Shown here: piece by piece, positions 47,895-56,772 of the stretch
Position numbering within the stretch: the first letter of the stretch is position 1
Layout of the letters: every line of letters starts with the position of its first letter
Notes under the pieces: model-generated
What the model was told of the DNA's origin: nothing
Databases searched by the model: none
The model's input: only the letters and a program-made list of their open reading frames with translations
Made by a program: the position numbers and the translations under genes
Assembly (NCBI RefSeq): GCF_004367585.1
Contig: NZ_CP038015.1
Span: forward strand, 1,122,001 to 1,186,000
From: Paenisporosarcina antarctica
GTDB lineage: Bacteria > Bacillota > Bacilli > Bacillales_A > Planococcaceae
Direction: 5' to 3'
DNA length: 64,000 bases

Positions 47895-49435
47895 AATCTC
47901 TTCAAGGGAAATTAATCTTAGCTTTCACATTATTAATGGGTTCGATTTTTGCTGGCTTAGGCATCGTATTAAGTCAGCTTTTTCCTGTTTATGTGGAGCA
48001 ATCGGTGAAGTCAAATGCCATTGAAAAAGCAGGAGAAATTTCGAACATTATAGAGCAAGCAAATATTACAGTAAATGATGCTCTAAAAGATGAGATTACT
48101 TTGGTACTTTCTAGTGACCCTAATGGTAGCGATTTTTATGATATTCGAAAAAAACTATGGCAGGTATTGTTAATTGTTTTACTTGGTGCATTTATCATCA
48201 CCATTATGCTTTTCTATCGTCTGACAAAACGTCATGCACAACCTATTGATAATGTTACGGAAGTAGCTATAGAACTTGCTAAAGGTAATTATCGAGCGAG
48301 AGCGTATGAAGACGATTTATTAAGTACTGCACAACTTAGTACTTCAATAAATATACTTGCACGAAATTTACAAGAATTATTTAAAGTTCGTGAAATGGAA
48401 AAGGAACGTTTAAATACACTCATTGAAAATATGGGGAGTGCATTAATGATGATTGACCGGGATGGTCAGATTAGCATTGTAAACAAACCATTTGTCGATC
48501 AATTTGATTTTAGTGCACATGACGTTCAAGATGAATTATTTAAAAGTGTTGGTCTACCAAAAGAGTTGGAAAAGTTCATTGATTATGTCTTTTTAATGGA
48601 AGCATCTTCCCGTAAGCAAATGACGCTCGTTATTCAACAGGACATCAAACATATGGAAGTATACGGTGCACCAGTTATCGGAGAACATGGACGTTGGTTA
48701 GGTGTTGTAATCGTCATGCATGATATTTCTGATCTAGTTAGGCTTGAACAAATTAGAAAAGACTTTGTAGCAAATGTATCCCATGAGCTTCGCACCCCAA
48801 TTACATCGATTAAAGGATTCTCTGAAACATTGCTTGATGGAGCAATGAAAGATGAGAAGACGTTGTTATCCTTTTTAGAAATTATCTATAAAGAAAGCAA
48901 TCGATTGCAAATGTTAATTCAAGATTTACTCGAACTTTCGAAGATTGAACAACATGGTTTTTCTGTAGATCTTGTTAAAACGAATTTGCAAGAAGTGATG
49001 ATGCGTGCAGCCGAAATGATGAGTCCTCGTATTGATGAAAAGGACATGACTTTTGTAACAAATATGAAGAGCGATGTAGTTGTTAATGGAGACATGAATC
49101 GTTTAATACAAGTGGTAATGAATTTATTAGCAAATGCGATCACATATTCAGCAGAAAAGACTTCTGTTTATTTATCACTTCATGAAAGTGAAACACATGG
49201 AATCATAATTATTCGTGATGAAGGAATTGGTATGGATAAAACAGAGATTCCTCGTATTTTTGAACGCTTTTATCGTATTGACCGAGCAAGAAGTCGTAAT
49301 TCTGGGGGGACTGGATTAGGACTTGCAATTGTCAAACATTTAATTGAAGCTCATAATGGTCGAATTTTTGTTGAGAGTGAACCTGGGAAAGGTACCCAAT
49401 TTAAAATACTAATCCCTAAAAATCACGCAACTTAA
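47891..49435 (+). CDS. phoR: Phosphate sensor histidine kinase PhoR
   Basis: 514 residues against about 579 in B. subtilis. Helix 1 is at about 8-30 and helix 2 at about 89-110, leaving an extracellular part of only about 58 residues, too small for the PDC-like domain of the B. subtilis protein. Then come HAMP (RLTKRHAQPIDNV), a PAS domain (MGSALMMIDRDGQISIVN), HisKA with phospho-His H298 in VSHELRTPITSIKGF, and HATPase with N box (MNLLANAITYS), G1 (DEGIGM) and G2 (GTGLGLAIVK). Translationally coupled to phoP (ATGA). Its TAA overlaps the first Pho box. Confidence 0.94.
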   Translation: MKSLQGKLILAFTLLMGSIFAGLGIVLSQLFPVYVEQSVKSNAIEKAGEISNIIEQANITVNDALKDEITLVLSSDPNGSDFYDIRKKLWQVLLIVLLGAFIITIMLFYRLTKRHAQPIDNVTEVAIELAKGNYRARAYEDDLLSTAQLSTSINILARNLQELFKVREMEKERLNTLIENMGSALMMIDRDGQISIVNKPFVDQFDFSAHDVQDELFKSVGLPKELEKFIDYVFLMEASSRKQMTLVIQQDIKHMEVYGAPVIGEHGRWLGVVIVMHDISDLVRLEQIRKDFVANVSHELRTPITSIKGFSETLLDGAMKDEKTLLSFLEIIYKESNRLQMLIQDLLELSKIEQHGFSVDLVKTNLQEVMMRAAEMMSPRIDEKDMTFVTNMKSDVVVNGDMNRLIQVVMNLLANAITYSAEKTSVYLSLHESETHGIIIIRDEGIGMDKTEIPRIFERFYRIDRARSRNSGGTGLGLAIVKHLIEAHNGRIFVESEPGKGTQFKILIPKNHAT

Positions 49436-49485
49436 CATATTCTTTACATTTTCTTCATGGTAAGTTCATAGTGCTTTGATAAGAT
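49432..49485 (+). promoter_or_regulatory. Tandem PhoP box (five hexamers, 11-bp period) with candidate -10
   Basis: TTAACA (49432), TTTACA (49443), TTCATG (49454), TTCATA (49465) and TTGATA (49476) start exactly 11 bp apart. This is the PhoP recognition pattern of B. subtilis (TTHACA with about 5-bp gaps), one hexamer per helical turn. The first two are the best matches. TAAGAT (49480-49485) or GATACT (49483-49488) could serve as -10. No gene follows at the expected distance: the next elements are a terminator at 49519 and hflK at 49795. Confidence 0.7.
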
Positions 49486-49491
49486 ACTTAA

Positions 49492-49550
49492 GAACCCCCT
49501 TACAACCGCATTTGGCAGAAAAAAGAGTTCTCTTATGAGGACTCTTTTTT
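49492..49550 (+). ncRNA. Candidate short PhoP-dependent transcript ending in a terminator
   Basis: If transcription begins just after the Pho boxes, it would stop at a strong hairpin with arms AAAAAAGAGTTCTC (49519-49532) and GAGGACTCTTTTTT (49537-49550). The RNA would be about 55-60 bases with no start codon behind a ribosome site. It may be a small RNA, or the leftover leader of a lost pst operon. Entirely inferred from the flanking signals. Confidence 0.35.
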
Positions 49551-49794
49551 CGTGGAATAAGAAAGACTAGATATGATGATGTTTGGTAGGTATTACAATG
49601 AAATTTTTAGAAGTCAAGCTGGAAAATCACACTTATATTCAAAATAGATAAAATATGGAAATTTTGTTACAACCATTTATAGTAGGTATTGTATTATCTG
49701 ATAGAGGTAAAAAATTTGTGAAAAACAAGTTTTTGAAACTTTATGAAGATATAAACGTAAAAACAACTAGAGAATAGAAAAGGGGAATTCATTT
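49551..49794 (+). other. Gene-free stretch upstream of hflK
   Basis: About 240 A/T-rich bases. A 17-codon frame at 49600-49653 (MKFLEVKLENHTYIQNR) has only a weak GGTAGG before it and is probably chance. No terminator or clear promoter was recognised; the hflKC promoter must be here. AAAAGGGG at 49780-49787 is the hflK ribosome site. Confidence 0.4.
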
Positions 49795-50760
49795 ATGAGT
49801 GTGAAACGCTTATTATTGACGACAACTTTATCTTTAGTTGGTGTCATTGTAATTATTTCATTATTTACTACTTGGTTTACAGTTGATGAATCTGAGCAAT
49901 CAGTTGTCATCACATTCGGTAAAGCAGGAGAGCCAATTTTAGAATCGGGCTTACATTTTAAGTTACCGTGGCCTATGCAAAAAGTAGAGATTTTGTCTAA
50001 AGAAACATTTAGTTTACAGTTTGGCTATAAACAAACTGCAGACGGTGAGATTGAGTCGTTTGATAACGAAACAAAAATGATTACAGGTGATGAAAACATT
50101 GTCTTAACAGATTTAGTTGTACAATGGAAAATTACCGATCCAGCAAAATATTTATTTAATGCAGAAGCTCCTAGAGAAATATTGTTAGATGCAACCTCTG
50201 CATCCATACGCTCGGTTATTGGGAGTTCATTAATTGATGAAGCTTTAACGTCTGGAAAAGCAGATATAGAAGCTCAAACTAGAGAATTACTTGCTACACT
50301 TATTGAAAAATATGATATTGGTATTTCTATTTTAGGAGTCAAACTTCAAGACGTGGAATTACCAAACGCAGAAGTTCGATCTGCCTTTACAGCAGTAACT
50401 GATGCTCGTGAAACAAAAAATACGAAAACGAATGAAGCAAAAAAATATCAAAATCAACGTGAAAGTGAAGCAATTGGGGAAATTGCGGCAATTGCTTCAA
50501 ATGCTGAGGGTCAACGTACAGCACGTATCCAACAAGCAACAGGTGATGTGGCCGTGTTTAATAAGCTTTATGCAGAGTACCAAGACAATAAAGAAATTAC
50601 GAGACAAAGACTAGTCATTGAAACACTTGAATCAGTATTACCGAATGCTCAACTTTATATCATGAATGATTCAGGTGAAACGGTGAAATACTTGCCGTTA
50701 CAACAACCTGCTGCGGCAGTAGTACCACCTGTGACAACTGAGCAAGGAGACGATAACTGA
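49795..50760 (+). CDS. hflK: HflK-like SPFH-domain membrane protein (FtsH modulator)
   Basis: 321 residues: an N-terminal membrane helix (about 8-27), then an SPFH/prohibitin domain (ESEQSVVITFGKAGEPILESG at its start, cited in part). A coiled coil rich in Ala/Glu/Lys follows (ARETKNTKTNEAKKYQNQRE) and the tail is Pro/Ala-rich and acidic. With HflC it forms a cage around the FtsH protease in proteobacteria. The standard B. subtilis set of SPFH proteins does not include an HflKC pair, so this is a lineage feature. It overlaps hflC by one base (TGATG), which implies coupled translation and a complex. Confidence 0.88.
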   Translation: MSVKRLLLTTTLSLVGVIVIISLFTTWFTVDESEQSVVITFGKAGEPILESGLHFKLPWPMQKVEILSKETFSLQFGYKQTADGEIESFDNETKMITGDENIVLTDLVVQWKITDPAKYLFNAEAPREILLDATSASIRSVIGSSLIDEALTSGKADIEAQTRELLATLIEKYDIGISILGVKLQDVELPNAEVRSAFTAVTDARETKNTKTNEAKKYQNQRESEAIGEIAAIASNAEGQRTARIQQATGDVAVFNKLYAEYQDNKEITRQRLVIETLESVLPNAQLYIMNDSGETVKYLPLQQPAAAVVPPVTTEQGDDN

Positions 50761-51743
50761 TGGATAAAAACAACCAAAACCCTTTTGAAAATATAGAACA
50801 ACGAATCAACAATCACTTTAAGAAAAACAAAAAAATCCCAAAAACTAGTGAACCAGTTAACTTTAAAAAGCACATTAAAAAAATAATTACCTTTACAATC
50901 ATATTTGCTGTCTTCGTTATATTGATTGCAAATGTTTATGTTGTGAAAGAAAATGAATACCGAGTGGTTCGTCAATTTGGTGAAGTGGTAGAAATTCGAT
51001 TTGAACCCGGTATTTATATGAAAGTTCCATTCTTGCAAAATGTCACATCACTGCCACGTTACCAAATGACTTACAACGTGTCAGAGGCTGAGATCAACAC
51101 GAAGGATAAAAAGCGAATTATCATTGATAATTATGCAGTATGGCGTATCACGAATCCAAAAGAAATGATTACCAATGCAGGAACATTATTAAATGCAGAA
51201 GCACGTATGGAAGAATTCATTTATTCTGTCGTTCGAACGGAGCTTGGTCAATTAGCCTATGATGAAATCATCAATGATGAAAATACATCTAGAGGTAGTT
51301 TAAATGATCGTGTTACGGAAAGAGTGAATGAGTTATTAAAAAGTGACAACTACGGTGTTGAAGTGATTGATGTTCGAATGAAACGTACAGATCTTCCTCC
51401 GGAAAATGAACAATCAGTATATACACGTATGATTTCCGAACGTGAATCCATTGCACAAAAGTATTTATCTGAGGGTGACGCAGATAAACGTACGATAGAG
51501 GCCGCTACAGATCGTAAAGTACAAGAAATGGTAGCGATTGCTAAAAAAGAAGCATCCATTATTACTGCTGAAGCAGAATCAGAAGCTGCAAAAATTTATA
51601 ATGAATCGTTCTCAAAAGATCCAGAGTTTTATGCTCTATATCGAACACTGGAATCATATAAGAAAACAATAGGCAAAGACACCATGATTATTTTACCTTC
51701 TGACTCACCGTATGCGAAAATTCTTACAGGATATTTAGAATAG
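50760..51743 (+). CDS. hflC: HflC-like SPFH-domain membrane protein (FtsH modulator)
   Basis: 327 residues. A hydrophilic, Lys-rich N-terminus of about 38 residues precedes the single helix (IITFTIIFAVFVILIANVYV). The SPFH domain follows (VKENEYRVVRQFGEVVEIRF), then a helical region with RMKRTDLPPENEQSVYTRM and AKKEASIITAEAESEA, the HflC-type late coiled coil. It ends YAKILTGYLE. Second gene of the hflKC pair. The HflK/HflC naming follows order and N-terminal length. Confidence 0.88.
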   Translation: MDKNNQNPFENIEQRINNHFKKNKKIPKTSEPVNFKKHIKKIITFTIIFAVFVILIANVYVVKENEYRVVRQFGEVVEIRFEPGIYMKVPFLQNVTSLPRYQMTYNVSEAEINTKDKKRIIIDNYAVWRITNPKEMITNAGTLLNAEARMEEFIYSVVRTELGQLAYDEIINDENTSRGSLNDRVTERVNELLKSDNYGVEVIDVRMKRTDLPPENEQSVYTRMISERESIAQKYLSEGDADKRTIEAATDRKVQEMVAIAKKEASIITAEAESEAAKIYNESFSKDPEFYALYRTLESYKKTIGKDTMIILPSDSPYAKILTGYLE

Positions 51744-51752
51744 TAGAATTGA

Positions 51753-51783
51753 TTGAAGCATCTCACATGAGGTGCTTTTTTTA
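51753..51783 (+). terminator. hflKC terminator
   Basis: AAGCATCTCA / TGAGGTGCTT (one G-T pair) with a one- or two-base loop, followed by six T. Confidence 0.85.
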
Positions 51784-51893
51784 TGTATTACAACGTAATT
51801 AAATGACTCACTGTAGTAATGATTTTAATGGTGTTGTATATCTGACTCTTAACATAGAAAGTATGTAAGTAAAAGTGTTTAGGAGTGATTGTT

Positions 51894-52418
51894 TTGAAAA
51901 GACGATTCATTATACTGTTCAGTTTCTTATTTATGCTAACTTTATTAACAGGGTGCAATAAAGTAGAAATCGGGCCAGAAATTAAAGTGAAATCAATAAT
52001 GGATGTTGCGCAATATAGTGGTATTAGTCCAGATGAATTAATAGAAAAATTAGGACAACCTCTTAGAAAAGATGAATGGGTGTACTACAATTCTAAAGGG
52101 GAGAAACATTTGGCAACTTCTTATAACTATGAAGTTGAATCTTATCCACTTGAGTTAATCATTATTGAAAATGCCGTTGTTAAAATGAATATTCTTACTT
52201 TAGAAAATGAGGGTAATGAATTTTTTATTGATAGTAATAAAGATGTTATAGCATTGGCAGGAGTTATCCCTAGTGACCATATGATAACGATGATTGAGAA
52301 TTCCGTGATGCTAAGATACTCATCAATTAGCGATGCAGTAAGCGAAATCTGGGCTACTCTTGAAGGAAAACAAGTACGTTTTATAAGAGTTACGTATAAC
52401 TCAACCTACATTAACTAG
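51894..52418 (+). CDS. Small predicted lipoprotein of unknown function
   Basis: 174 residues. The signal peptide MKRRFIILFSFLFMLTLLTG ends in an LTGC lipobox with lipidated C21, so the protein is anchored outside the membrane. The mature part has no motif I recognise; it shows PDELIEKLGQPLRKDEWVYY, which recalls the BLIP/SmpA-like 'G-x-P' turns of small outer-surface domains, and mixed alpha/beta character. TTG at 51894 is chosen since AGGAG lies eight bases upstream; a GTG at 51885 overlaps that site. It is isolated between hflC and polA and is not part of the B. subtilis gene order. Confidence 0.75.
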   Translation: MKRRFIILFSFLFMLTLLTGCNKVEIGPEIKVKSIMDVAQYSGISPDELIEKLGQPLRKDEWVYYNSKGEKHLATSYNYEVESYPLELIIIENAVVKMNILTLENEGNEFFIDSNKDVIALAGVIPSDHMITMIENSVMLRYSSISDAVSEIWATLEGKQVRFIRVTYNSTYIN

Positions 52419-52531
52419 AAAATGTACTGATCAAATATGAATATAGAAGGATGTCTTTTTCTTTTCAACTACCTACATGGTAATATGAAGGGAGATGACG
52501 TTTTTTTATTGCGTAGAGGAGTGGAAAAGTT

Positions 52532-55156
52532 TTGAGCAAAAACAAAGTTTTATTACTAGATGGAAATAGCTTAGCGTATCGGGCATTTTTCGCGCTCCCA
52601 TTACTTACAAATGAACATGGGATACATACAAATTCGGTTTACGGTTTTACCATGATGTTACAAAAAATATTAGACGAAGAGAAACCAACACATATGCTTG
52701 TTGCATTTGATGCTGGGAAAACGACATTCCGGCACTCGACATTTGGCGAGTATAAGGGAGGACGTCAGAAAACGCCTCCAGAGCTTTCCGAACAGTTTCC
52801 TTATTTACGTAAGCTTCTTTCTGCTTATCAGATTCCTCAATACGAGCTAGCGATGTATGAGGCGGATGATATAATCGGAACGCTTAGTAAACAGGCTGAA
52901 GCAAAAGGCGAAGAAGTGATTATTGTCTCTGGGGATAAGGATTTAACTCAACTTTCTTCAGATACAACAACCGTTTACATTACTCGAAAAGGCATCACTG
53001 ATATGGAGAAATACACACCCACTCATATCCAAGAGAAATATGGCATAACACCTAATCAAATTATTGATATGAAAGGTTTGATGGGTGATTCTTCAGATAA
53101 TATTCCAGGTGTTCCTGGTGTAGGAGAAAAAACAGCACTTAAACTTTTAGTTGAACATCACTCAGTTGATGGTGTTTATGAAGCCATTGATCAGCTTAAA
53201 GGAAAACTTAAAGAGAAACTAGAAGCCAATGAAGAACAAGCAAAAATGAGTAAAGTACTGGCAACAATCGAAATAGAGGCTCCTATTACAATTGGTCTCG
53301 ACGATTTATTGTATAAAGGACCAGACATGGACCAGGTTATTAAAATTTGGCAAGAGTTGGCCTTTAAGTCTTTACTCGAAAAAACAACATATGCTCAAGT
53401 CGAAGAAGCAAAGTCTGAAATTACATTTACTCAGTTGGCTGAAATAACGGAAGAGCATCTATCTGATGAAATGGCTGTTCATTTAGAACTATACGATGAA
53501 CAATATCATACGGCAGATATGTTAGGTATTGCACTTGTGGATGACAAACATGCTTACTTTATTAAGGTTGAAGATGCATTTGCTTCTGAATCATTCCGTA
53601 CGTGGTTAGCTGATGATAGTAAAAAGAAACGATTAGTTGATTCGAAAGCGTCTCTTGCAGCCTTTCGTCGTAATGATGTCTTTCTAGACGGAGTTGAATT
53701 CGATTTCGTCTTAGCTGCATATATTGTCAATCCAGCCATTACGTCTGACGATGTCGCTGTGTTGTCTCGGGAATTCGGTTACGGTGATGTATTCACTAAT
53801 GAACAAGTGTATGGCAAAGGAGCAAAAAAATCGGTTCCTTCTGACACTGATCTTGGTGAACATATTGTAAGAAAAGCAATGGCTGTGTGGAATCTACGTA
53901 CAATAATGGATAACAAATTAAAAGAAAATGAACAATATGAACTTTATCAAAATTTAGAATTACCTTTAGCGACCATTCTAGGAAAAATGGAATCAGATGG
54001 TGTTAAAGTGGATCGTCAAACACTCGTTGATATCGGAGAAGATTTAGCTGGAAAGTTAACGGAAATTGAACAAATAATATATAATGCTGCCGGTGAGAAC
54101 TTTAACATTAATTCACCAAAACAATTAGGTGTGATTTTATTTGATAAGCTTGGTCTTCCTGCTCTGAAAAAAACGAAAACGGGTTATTCAACAGCCGCTG
54201 ACGTGTTAGAAAAACTAGAGGGTAAACATGAAATAATCTCGCATATTCTGTTGTATCGTCAATTAGGAAAACTACAGTCTACGTATATTGAAGGTCTATT
54301 AAAAGAAATCCATAAAGATGATGGGAAGATTCATACGAGATACCAACAGGCTCTCACACAAACAGGACGTTTGAGTTCTACGAATCCAAATTTACAAAAC
54401 ATACCGGTGAGATTAGAAGAAGGACGAAAAATTCGTAAAGCATTTGTCCCATCACAGCCGGGCTGGATTTTATTCGCAGCGGATTATTCTCAAATTGAAT
54501 TGCGTGTCTTAGCACATATGTCCGATGATGAAGAGTTAATAGAGGCTTTTCAAAATGACTTAGATATTCATACAAAAACGGCGATGGACGTCTTCCATGT
54601 GGAAGCAGAAGCTGTAACGTCAGATATGCGTCGTGCAGCTAAAGCAGTAAACTTCGGAATTGTATACGGTATTAGTGATTACGGACTGTCTCAAAACCTA
54701 TCAATTACACGCAAAGAAGCGGCTGAATTTATTGATCGATATTTAAAAAGTTTCCCAGGTGTTAAAGATTACATGGATGATATCGTTCAAGATGCAAAAC
54801 TAAAAGGCTTTGTTACAACTATTTTAAACAGACGAAGATATTTGCCGGATATAACTAGTTCAAACTTTAACTTACGTGGATTTGCAGAACGCACTGCGAT
54901 GAATACCCCGATTCAAGGAAGTGCAGCAGATATTATTAAAAAGGCAATGATTGATATGGCTGCTCGCTTAAAGAAAGATAAGTTACAAGCAAAAATGCTT
55001 CTTCAAGTTCATGATGAATTAATTTTTGAAGCACCTCCAGAAGAAATAGCGATATTAGAAAAAATTGTACCTGAAGTGATGGAACATGCGATTGAGCTGA
55101 AAGTGCCTCTTAAAGTGGATTATGCGTATGGTTCAACTTGGTATGAAACGAAGTAA
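52532..55156 (+). CDS. polA: DNA polymerase I
   Basis: Fills gaps after repair and primer removal. 874 residues. The 5'-nuclease domain (1-290) has DGNSLAYRAFFALP, YEADDIIGTL, SGDKDLTQL and MGDSSDNIPGVPGVGEKTA. The 3'-5' exonuclease domain (about 295-465) lacks the DxE motif (MAVHLELYDEQYH), so proofreading is lost as in other Bacillus Pol I. The polymerase domain has TGRLSSTNPNLQNIP, FAADYSQIELRVLAHMS, RRAAKAVNFGIVYG and LQVHDELIFE. Start codon TTG with AGAGGAGTGG upstream. mutM and coaE follow at 12 and 15 bp. Confidence 0.97.
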   Translation: MSKNKVLLLDGNSLAYRAFFALPLLTNEHGIHTNSVYGFTMMLQKILDEEKPTHMLVAFDAGKTTFRHSTFGEYKGGRQKTPPELSEQFPYLRKLLSAYQIPQYELAMYEADDIIGTLSKQAEAKGEEVIIVSGDKDLTQLSSDTTTVYITRKGITDMEKYTPTHIQEKYGITPNQIIDMKGLMGDSSDNIPGVPGVGEKTALKLLVEHHSVDGVYEAIDQLKGKLKEKLEANEEQAKMSKVLATIEIEAPITIGLDDLLYKGPDMDQVIKIWQELAFKSLLEKTTYAQVEEAKSEITFTQLAEITEEHLSDEMAVHLELYDEQYHTADMLGIALVDDKHAYFIKVEDAFASESFRTWLADDSKKKRLVDSKASLAAFRRNDVFLDGVEFDFVLAAYIVNPAITSDDVAVLSREFGYGDVFTNEQVYGKGAKKSVPSDTDLGEHIVRKAMAVWNLRTIMDNKLKENEQYELYQNLELPLATILGKMESDGVKVDRQTLVDIGEDLAGKLTEIEQIIYNAAGENFNINSPKQLGVILFDKLGLPALKKTKTGYSTAADVLEKLEGKHEIISHILLYRQLGKLQSTYIEGLLKEIHKDDGKIHTRYQQALTQTGRLSSTNPNLQNIPVRLEEGRKIRKAFVPSQPGWILFAADYSQIELRVLAHMSDDEELIEAFQNDLDIHTKTAMDVFHVEAEAVTSDMRRAAKAVNFGIVYGISDYGLSQNLSITRKEAAEFIDRYLKSFPGVKDYMDDIVQDAKLKGFVTTILNRRRYLPDITSSNFNLRGFAERTAMNTPIQGSAADIIKKAMIDMAARLKKDKLQAKMLLQVHDELIFEAPPEEIAILEKIVPEVMEHAIELKVPLKVDYAYGSTWYETK

Positions 55157-55168
55157 GGGGGCAAAAAA

Positions 55169-56041
55169 ATGCCTGAATTACCTGAGGTAGAGGGAGTCGT
55201 AAACTCCCTTAAACCTGTGGCTACTGGAAAGACTATTGAAAGAGTAACTATTTCACCGGTCTTAGAAGTGTCCCGCAAGGCAGGGAAGCAAGCTATCATC
55301 AAAGTAACCGAGCTTGCTGATTTCCAACAAAGACTAGCAGATGCAAAAATCATTCGGATAGTTAGAAGATCAAAGTATATTTATTTTCATTTAGAGAAAA
55401 ACCAACAAAGTATATTATTAGTGACTCACTTAGGCATGACTGGTGCGTGGTTCTATGTTCATGAAACGCATGAAATATCAGAAGAGAAGTTCAGAAAACA
55501 CATCCATGTGATCTTCCACTTAGACGACGATATGTTGTTGGTGTATACGGATATTCGAAGGTTTGGGGAAATGCGTTTGCTTGAATCAGAAGCCCAATTT
55601 CCACCATTATTACAAATGGCTCCTGAACCTTTTGATGACTCGGCATTAGGCTATTTTCTGGAAATGTCCAAGCTTCCTAAATATCAACATAAGTCCATAA
55701 AAGAAACGATTATGGATGGGCAAGTCATATCTGGTTGTGGCAATATATACGCAACAGAAGCATTATATAGCATGCATATTCACCCAGCGAGAAAGGTAAA
55801 TCGTATTAGTCAAAAAAGACTGATTGCACTTTTTCAAACGATAGTCGCAGTGTTAAATGAAAGCATTTTAGCTGGTGGCAGTTCTATTTCAGATTATCGA
55901 AACATCAATGGAGAAGCGGGAGGCATGCAAGACCGTTTGCAAATGTATGGCAAGAAACAATGCCCAAATTGCATAAACGCTACAAAACAACTTGTACTTG
56001 GAGGGCGGAACTCTTGGTATTGTCCTTCATGTCAAAGGTAA
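55169..56041 (+). CDS. mutM: Formamidopyrimidine-DNA glycosylase
   Basis: Removes 8-oxoguanine and ring-opened purines. 290 residues: N-terminal PELPEVE with catalytic Pro2 and Glu3, KSKYIYF-type lysine region (RRSKYIYFHL), and the helix-two-turn-helix VISGCGNIYATEALYSM. The C-terminal zinc finger is CPNC..CPSC. Follows polA by 12 bp and is probably co-transcribed. Confidence 0.97.
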   Translation: MPELPEVEGVVNSLKPVATGKTIERVTISPVLEVSRKAGKQAIIKVTELADFQQRLADAKIIRIVRRSKYIYFHLEKNQQSILLVTHLGMTGAWFYVHETHEISEEKFRKHIHVIFHLDDDMLLVYTDIRRFGEMRLLESEAQFPPLLQMAPEPFDDSALGYFLEMSKLPKYQHKSIKETIMDGQVISGCGNIYATEALYSMHIHPARKVNRISQKRLIALFQTIVAVLNESILAGGSSISDYRNINGEAGGMQDRLQMYGKKQCPNCINATKQLVLGGRNSWYCPSCQR

Positions 56042-56056
56042 AAGGATGATCAATGG

Positions 56057-56647
56057 ATGATTATTGGATTAACTGGAAGTATTGCGAGTGGGAAAAGTAC
56101 AATTTCAGCTATGTTAAAAGAAAAAGGATTTCCAATCATCGATGCAGACTTGGTTGCACGACAAGTTGTAGAGCCGGGAACAGCTAACTTACAAGAAATT
56201 GAACGTGTATTTGGACATGTGGTGATGAATGAGGACGGCACATTAAATAGGGATTCACTAGGTCAACTTATTTTTCATGATCCTGCAAAAAGGAAACAAT
56301 TGAACGATTTAATGCACCCGGCGATACGTAATGAAATGTTACGCATGCGAGATAAACTGTTTGAGCAGGGTCAAAAAACTATAATTATGGATATTCCTCT
56401 TTTATTTGAAAGTCGCCTTCAACATTTTGTTGATAAAATACTCGTGGTTTCAGTTACTGAAGAGATGCAATTGCATCGTTTAATGAAAAGGAATTCTTTA
56501 TCAAAAGAAGAAGCAGAAACACGAATACAGTCACAATTACCAATTTCCGAAAAAGAAAAAGGTGCTGATGCAGTCATTTATAATAATGGATCAATTGACC
56601 AGTCTAAAGTTCAATTAGAGAGTATATTAGTTGAGTGGGACATTTAA
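56057..56647 (+). CDS. coaE: Dephospho-CoA kinase
   Basis: Last step of coenzyme A synthesis. 196 residues, P-loop kinase: GLTGSIASGKST at about 4-15, then IIDADLVARQVVEPG, HPAIRNEM, MDIPLLFES (Asp and the lid-side motif) and VSVTEEMQLHRLMKRN. Last gene of the polA-mutM-coaE run; no strong terminator follows before the gapB control region. Confidence 0.96.
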   Translation: MIIGLTGSIASGKSTISAMLKEKGFPIIDADLVARQVVEPGTANLQEIERVFGHVVMNEDGTLNRDSLGQLIFHDPAKRKQLNDLMHPAIRNEMLRMRDKLFEQGQKTIIMDIPLLFESRLQHFVDKILVVSVTEEMQLHRLMKRNSLSKEEAETRIQSQLPISEKEKGADAVIYNNGSIDQSKVQLESILVEWDI

Positions 56648-56712
56648 TGTCCCGATTTCTGAAAAATAGAACATTTCTACATAGCGAATTTACTGTATTA
56701 CTTGATGTGAAT

Positions 56713-56755
56713 TATGTTATACTATTTCGTGGATAAAGATGAACAGTATAACATA
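56713..56755 (+). promoter_or_regulatory. Two inverted CcpN-type operator sites in front of gapB
   Basis: TATGTTATACT (56713-56723) and its exact mirror AGTATAACATA (56745-56755) lie 18 and 50 bases upstream of the gapB start at their near ends. Both match all 11 positions of the CcpN operator TRTGHYATAYW. TATACT (56718-56723) inside the first site can be the -10 box, so binding would block the promoter. CcpN represses gapB and pckA on glucose in B. subtilis. Confidence 0.75.
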
Positions 56756-56772
56756 TTTGTAGGAGGATTTTC

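Noticed and set aside
49600-49653. 17-codon frame upstream of hflK
   Set aside because: Only a weak GGTAGG precedes it and composition is that of A/T-rich spacer; likely chance.
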